Below are positions 60,235 to 64,000 of a stretch of DNA of 64,000 bases, piece by piece. The stretch is from Papaver somniferum (lineage: Eukaryota; Streptophyta; Magnoliopsida; Ranunculales; Papaveraceae): positions 133,325,466 to 133,389,465 of the forward strand of contig NC_039365.1 in assembly GCF_003573695.1 (NCBI RefSeq). Reading direction: 5' to 3'. The notes beneath the pieces are model-generated. The model ran no database searches and had not been told where the DNA came from. It saw nothing but the letters and a program-made list of their open reading frames with translations. A program made the translations under genes and the position numbers. How positions within the stretch are numbered: position 1 is the first letter of the stretch; the number at the start of each line of letters is the position of its first letter.

Positions 60235-61400
60235 CTATGGGGCGGTAGTGAGTAAATTCTTAAGCTTCTCAAAAGCCTCTAAACAAGCATCATCAAAGAC
60301 AAACTTAACATCTTTTGCAAGCAAATTGCAAAGAGGTCTAGAAATTAAGCTAAAATCCTTAATGAATCGACGATAAAAACCTGCATGCCCTAAGAATGAC
60401 CTAATATCTCTTACGGTTTTTGGGACCTGTAAAGTCTTAATAAGGTCAACTTTGGCTTTATCTACCTCTATACCCTTAGAAGATACGATATGCCCTAAAA
60501 CAATTCCTGAACGAACCATGAAGTGACATTTCTCCCAATTAAGCACTAAATTCTTTTCCTTACACCTAGTCAACACTAGTGACAAATGATGCAAGCACTC
60601 ATCGAAAGACGAACCAAACACTGAAAAATCATCCATAAAGACCTCTAAGAACCGTTCTACCATGTCAGAAAATATGCTCATCATGCAACGCTGAAAAGTC
60701 GCAGGGGCATTACAAAGCCCAAAAGGCATGCGTCTATACGCAAAGGTACCAAAGGGACAGGTAAAAGTGGTTTTCTCCTGGTCTTCTGGGGCAATAACGA
60801 TCTGATTATATCCAGAATAGCCATCTAAAAAGCAGTAGTGACTATGTCCAGCTAATCTCTCTAGCATCTGGTCGATGAAGGGAAGGGGAAAGTGGTCCTT
60901 CCTAGTGACCTTGTTCAATTTCCTATAGTCAATACAAACACGCCAACCCGTGGTCACTCGGGTCGGGATTAACTCATTGTTATCATTCTGGACTACAGTA
61001 ATACCGGATTTCTTGGGAACAACCTGAACGGGGCTGACCCACTTACTGTCTGAAATGGGGTAGATAATGCCTGCATCTAACAACTTAAGGACCTCGTTTC
61101 GAACTACCTCTTTCATATTAGGGTTTAGTCGACGTTGCATCTCCCTAGAAGGTTTGGTATCACTCTCTAAATAGATCTGATGCATACAAACAGTGGGACT
61201 TATACCCTTAATGTCAGCTATGGTCCACCCTAAAGCTTCCTTGTTGTTTTGAAGGACGGTTACTAGCCTACTTTCCTGGTCACTATCCAAGACGGAAGAA
61301 ATAATCACAGGTAAAGTCTCAGACGGGCCTAAAAACCTATATTTCAGGGAATCTGGCAATGGTTTTAGGTCCAACTTAGGAGGCTCTTCTAACGAAGGAA
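60235..61400 (-). pseudogene. Athila reverse transcriptase
   Basis: A 379-codon open stretch from 61374 (the frame extends to about 61400) carries the RT motifs: WRVCIDYRKLNKVTRKDHFP, FLDGYSGYNQI, TFTCPFGTFAYRRMPFGLCN and the active-site box FMDDF, then the thumb region with SFLGHAGFYRRFIKDFS. The catalytic aspartates are present. The frame is broken from the protease side at about 61401-61405. Confidence 0.9.
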
Positions 61401-61613
61401 CTAGGGTAGACTCAAAACTGGTAGTGGTTCGACTTTAGGTTTCCATCCATTACTAGTATCTAACAAAGGGGTTGAATCTAACAAAGCATTCACCTCATTA
61501 ATCACATTATCATCATCAAAATCAATCCCAAAGTGAGCTAGGCATTTCTCTAATGGATCTTCTAACAAAGTGTTTGGTAATGACTCCTCGACTAATGTTC
61601 CTATCATGTTCAC
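61401..61613 (-). pseudogene. Athila protease-RT linker piece
   Basis: An acidic 70-codon stretch in a frame different from both neighbours. It includes LEKCLAHFGIDFDDDN, a typical linker in this lineage. Frameshifts near 61645 and 61405 isolate it. Confidence 0.7.
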
Positions 61614-61629
61614 CTCTTCTATGTTCGAG

Positions 61630-62097
61630 TCATCTAGTTGAGGGTAGCTTACTAATATTAAAAATGTTCAGCTCAATAGTCATATTACCAAAAGACAATT
61701 TCATAATACCATTTCGACAGTTAATGATCGCATTGGATGTAGCTAAAAACGGGCGACCTAAAATTACCGGTATCTGGTTCTCTGGGTCAGGGACAGGTTG
61801 GGTATCTAGGATAACAAAATCCACTGGATAAATAAACTTGTCAACCTCTATGAGAACATCCTCGATCACACCACGAGGAATTTTAACGGACCTATCAGCT
61901 AACTGAAGTGTCATCTGGGTAGGTTTCATCTCACCAAGTCCTAGCTTAAGGTACACATGATATGGTAGTAAGTTCACACTAGCTCCTAAGTCAAGCAACG
62001 CTTTCTCAACACGGTATTTACCTATTGTGCAAGAAATGGTAGGGGACCCTGGGTCTTTATACTTAGGAGTAGTGGTATTCTGAATAATAGAACTCAC
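61630..62097 (-). pseudogene. Athila aspartic protease
   Basis: The retropepsin core is ALLDLGASVNLLPYHVYLKL, with the DLGAS variant usual for Athila in place of D(S/T)G. It is followed by VILGRPFLATSNAIINCRNG, the second flap region. The frame overlaps the gag stop by a few bases and begins at a GTG, so it was originally read through or fused with gag. It ends at a frameshift near 61645. Confidence 0.85.
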
Positions 62098-63935
62098 TGA
62101 CTAGCTAGAAAGGCTTTCTTCTGGACATTAAGCTTTCGCTTTCGCGTACACATATCCTTGAGAAACTTGGCATAAGAGGGAATCTGCTTAATTGCATCTA
62201 GTGGAAGGTTGATAGTTACCTGCTTAAAAACCTCCAATATATCATTAAAATTGGACTCCCTCTTAGTTGGAACTAGCAGCTGTGGGAATGGGGCTCTAGG
62301 GACAAAGTCGGGCTTAATATGACCCTCATTGGTCTCTTTAGAGACTCTATCAGTCTCCTCAGTTTCTGGTTCATAAGGGTGAACTACATCATGTTCACTA
62401 TCAGGCATGGAAACCTTGTTGTCTATCTCTCTACCACTCCTAAGGGTTTTAATAGCATTCACATGATCAGATGGTCTTTCACCTATTTCATTAATTCCTC
62501 TAGGGTTGGGTTGAGTCTTACTAGGAAACTTACCTCTTTCTCTTAAAGACTCATTTATCTGACTAACCTGGTTTTTCAACTCGGAAATAGCCTGAGAGTT
62601 AGCCTGACCTATTCTCTTATTTTCTTCTAAACCTTGAGCAACAGATTGCTGAAACTGCACAGTGTTACGAGTTAACAAAGAAAAAAACTCTTCTAAACTC
62701 ATAATCTTCTTATCCGAAGGGTTCTGAAACTGTGCCGGAGCTGAAGGATTCTTAGTATAGCCAAAACCTGGGGGAACCTGAGCATTACTAGACTGACCTT
62801 GATTCTGGCCCTTGGACCAAGAAAGGTTTGGATGGTTTCTCCAGCCAGGGTTATAGGTTTCTGAATATGGGTCAAACTTCTGTCGGTTATCAAACCTAGT
62901 GTTGTTATAAAGAGCATTGGCTTGCTCTTCAACAACATGGCCTTCCCAAAAAGGCTCATTTCTTCCACTACTACCACTAGAGTGACCTAATTCTAAGGCT
63001 TCTAACCTTTTGGATATAGCTGCTATTTTGGCATCTGAATCATGAGATCCTTCTACCCTATTAACATTTCCTCTACTTAGAAGTATTGTTTTCTGGGGTT
63101 TCCTACTATTTTCCCATTGTTGGGTCTTATCGGCGATTTCATTCAAAAATGTCATCGCTTCATCAACAGTTTTATTCTCAAACCCACCTGTGCATAAGGA
63201 CTCAATCATGGTTGTTGTTGAATAATCTAAACCCTCGTAGAGGATCTGAACTAACCTAACCTTCTCCAAACCATGATGAGGACATTGAGATATCAAGTCA
63301 TTGAACCTTTCTAAGTACCTATATAAAGATTCTCCCTCTTGTTGGGCAAAAGTACATATTTGTGTCCTTATAGACGATGTTTTATGCCTTGGGAAAAAAT
63401 TATATATAAAGGCAGAAGTAAGTTGGTCATAGGTTTTAATTGACTCAGAGTCCAAACTATACAGCCAAGATTTGGCTTTATCTTTTAAGGAAAAGGGGAA
63501 TAACCTAAGTTTCAACGCATCATCACTTAGGTTTTTAATTTTCAGAGTACTACAAACTTCCTCAAATTCCCTAACATGAAAATAGGGGTTCTCATTCTCC
63601 TTCCCTAAAAACATTGGGAGCATCTGTAAAGTCCCAGGTTTCAGTTCATAATTTGCCTCGGTTTCAACTAACTTGATACAAGACGGACGAGAGGTCCTAG
63701 TTGGGTTTAGCAAAGCTTTCAAAGTTGCTATTTCTGTCACTACCGAAGGACTAGGAGTACTAGGGGTACTTTCCTCACGAAGAGACAGATTCTCAAAACT
63801 GAAGTTTCCAAAAACGGGGTTCTCAAAAGAAGAGTCTTCGAGCTCCCCGCCTTCACAAGAAGAACTACTAGGTTTGTCACTAATCAAACGACCTAGAGTG
63901 TTTCTTTTCCAAGCCCGTTTAAAAAATTCGGGCAT
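62094..63935 (-). CDS. Athila gag, 613 codons
   Basis: Structural protein of the element, open from an ATG at 63935. The retrotransposon gag domain is at about 130-270 (LRLFPFSLKDKAKSWLYSL, QEGESLYRYLERFNDLISQC). A polar glutamine- and asparagine-rich middle and a coiled-coil-like stretch (about 450-480) follow. No CCHC knuckle was found. The N-terminus is serine-rich. It ends with FLASQ and a stop just as the protease frame starts. Intact in length, but inside a broken element. Confidence 0.85.
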   Translation of the reverse strand: MPEFFKRAWKRNTLGRLISDKPSSSSCEGGELEDSSFENPVFGNFSFENLSLREESTPSTPSPSVVTEIATLKALLNPTRTSRPSCIKLVETEANYELKPGTLQMLPMFLGKENENPYFHVREFEEVCSTLKIKNLSDDALKLRLFPFSLKDKAKSWLYSLDSESIKTYDQLTSAFIYNFFPRHKTSSIRTQICTFAQQEGESLYRYLERFNDLISQCPHHGLEKVRLVQILYEGLDYSTTTMIESLCTGGFENKTVDEAMTFLNEIADKTQQWENSRKPQKTILLSRGNVNRVEGSHDSDAKIAAISKRLEALELGHSSGSSGRNEPFWEGHVVEEQANALYNNTRFDNRQKFDPYSETYNPGWRNHPNLSWSKGQNQGQSSNAQVPPGFGYTKNPSAPAQFQNPSDKKIMSLEEFFSLLTRNTVQFQQSVAQGLEENKRIGQANSQAISELKNQVSQINESLRERGKFPSKTQPNPRGINEIGERPSDHVNAIKTLRSGREIDNKVSMPDSEHDVVHPYEPETEETDRVSKETNEGHIKPDFVPRAPFPQLLVPTKRESNFNDILEVFKQVTINLPLDAIKQIPSYAKFLKDMCTRKRKLNVQKKAFLASQ

Positions 63936-64000
63936 ACACTATAAAAACAAAATCAAAAAGCCCTAAAAAGAAAGGGATGTTCTATGCAAACACAAACAAG

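Larger units (their letters stand above)
55792..64000 (-). mobile_element. Athila-type Ty3/gypsy retrotransposon, runs off the edge
   Basis: Order on the minus strand: gag, protease, reverse transcriptase, RNase H, integrase, then a region without env, a polypurine tract and an LTR. The gag-protease-RT-RNaseH-integrase order, the DLGAS-type protease site and the RT wording place it in the Athila lineage. It carries at least four frameshifts. The 5' LTR and primer site lie beyond 64000. It inserted into a SIRE LTR and is the youngest layer of this stack. Confidence 0.88.

Noticed and set aside
61746..62097. DLGAS in place of D(S/T)GA as an inactivating protease change
   Set aside because: This variant is the usual form in Athila-lineage proteases, so it is not evidence of damage.
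1..64000. tRNA, rRNA and snoRNA genes
   Set aside because: No cloverleaf with A/B boxes or rRNA-like segment was recognised by eye; a tRNAscan or Infernal run would be decisive.

Overview
This window looks like nuclear DNA of a flowering plant, rich in transposons and poor in genes. The evidence is one 23-exon gene with typical plant introns, an EDM2-family gene (plant-specific), plant L1, SIRE/Maximus-type copia and Athila-type gypsy retrotransposons, Helitron-like ends and a Tourist-like MITE. The LTR style (U3 with repeated GTACGCGTAC-like words) reminds me of Ranunculales/poppy genomes. That is a weak impression only.

Layout. About 0.66-2.4 kb: GC-rich tandem repeats, ending in an array with an exact 69-bp period. 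2.4-8.3 kb: AT-rich DNA with two Helitron-type 3' ends and no genes. 8.3-16.6 kb: a tandem duplication interrupted by a decayed L1 LINE of about 6.4 kb with a recognisable target-site duplication. 16.6-29.5 kb: gene-poor, with a broken two-exon fragment of the meiotic recombinase DMC1, a third Helitron-type end, three unrelated arrays of short inverted repeats, a G-rich minisatellite and a MITE. 29.5-38.5 kb: an apparently intact cytosolic-type glutaminyl-tRNA synthetase gene (794 codons, plus strand) with one GC-AG intron. 39.4-41.9 kb: a convergent, truncated and frameshifted EDM2-like gene (minus strand). 43.9-44.4 kb: a fourth inverted-repeat array. 44.5-64.0 kb: a nested retrotransposon stack. 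Three SIRE-type copia pieces lie next to or inside one another, and an Athila-type gypsy element that runs off the right edge sits inside the last SIRE LTR.

Function. Only the glutaminyl-tRNA synthetase looks like a working host gene. The EDM2-like locus keeps the N-terminal domain and the second atypical PHD module but lacks the rest of the first PHD and the whole C-terminal half. No operon-like or clustered pathway is present. The least explained features are the four arrays built on different short inverted words, three of them within 3.7 kb, and the captured or duplicated DMC1 exons.
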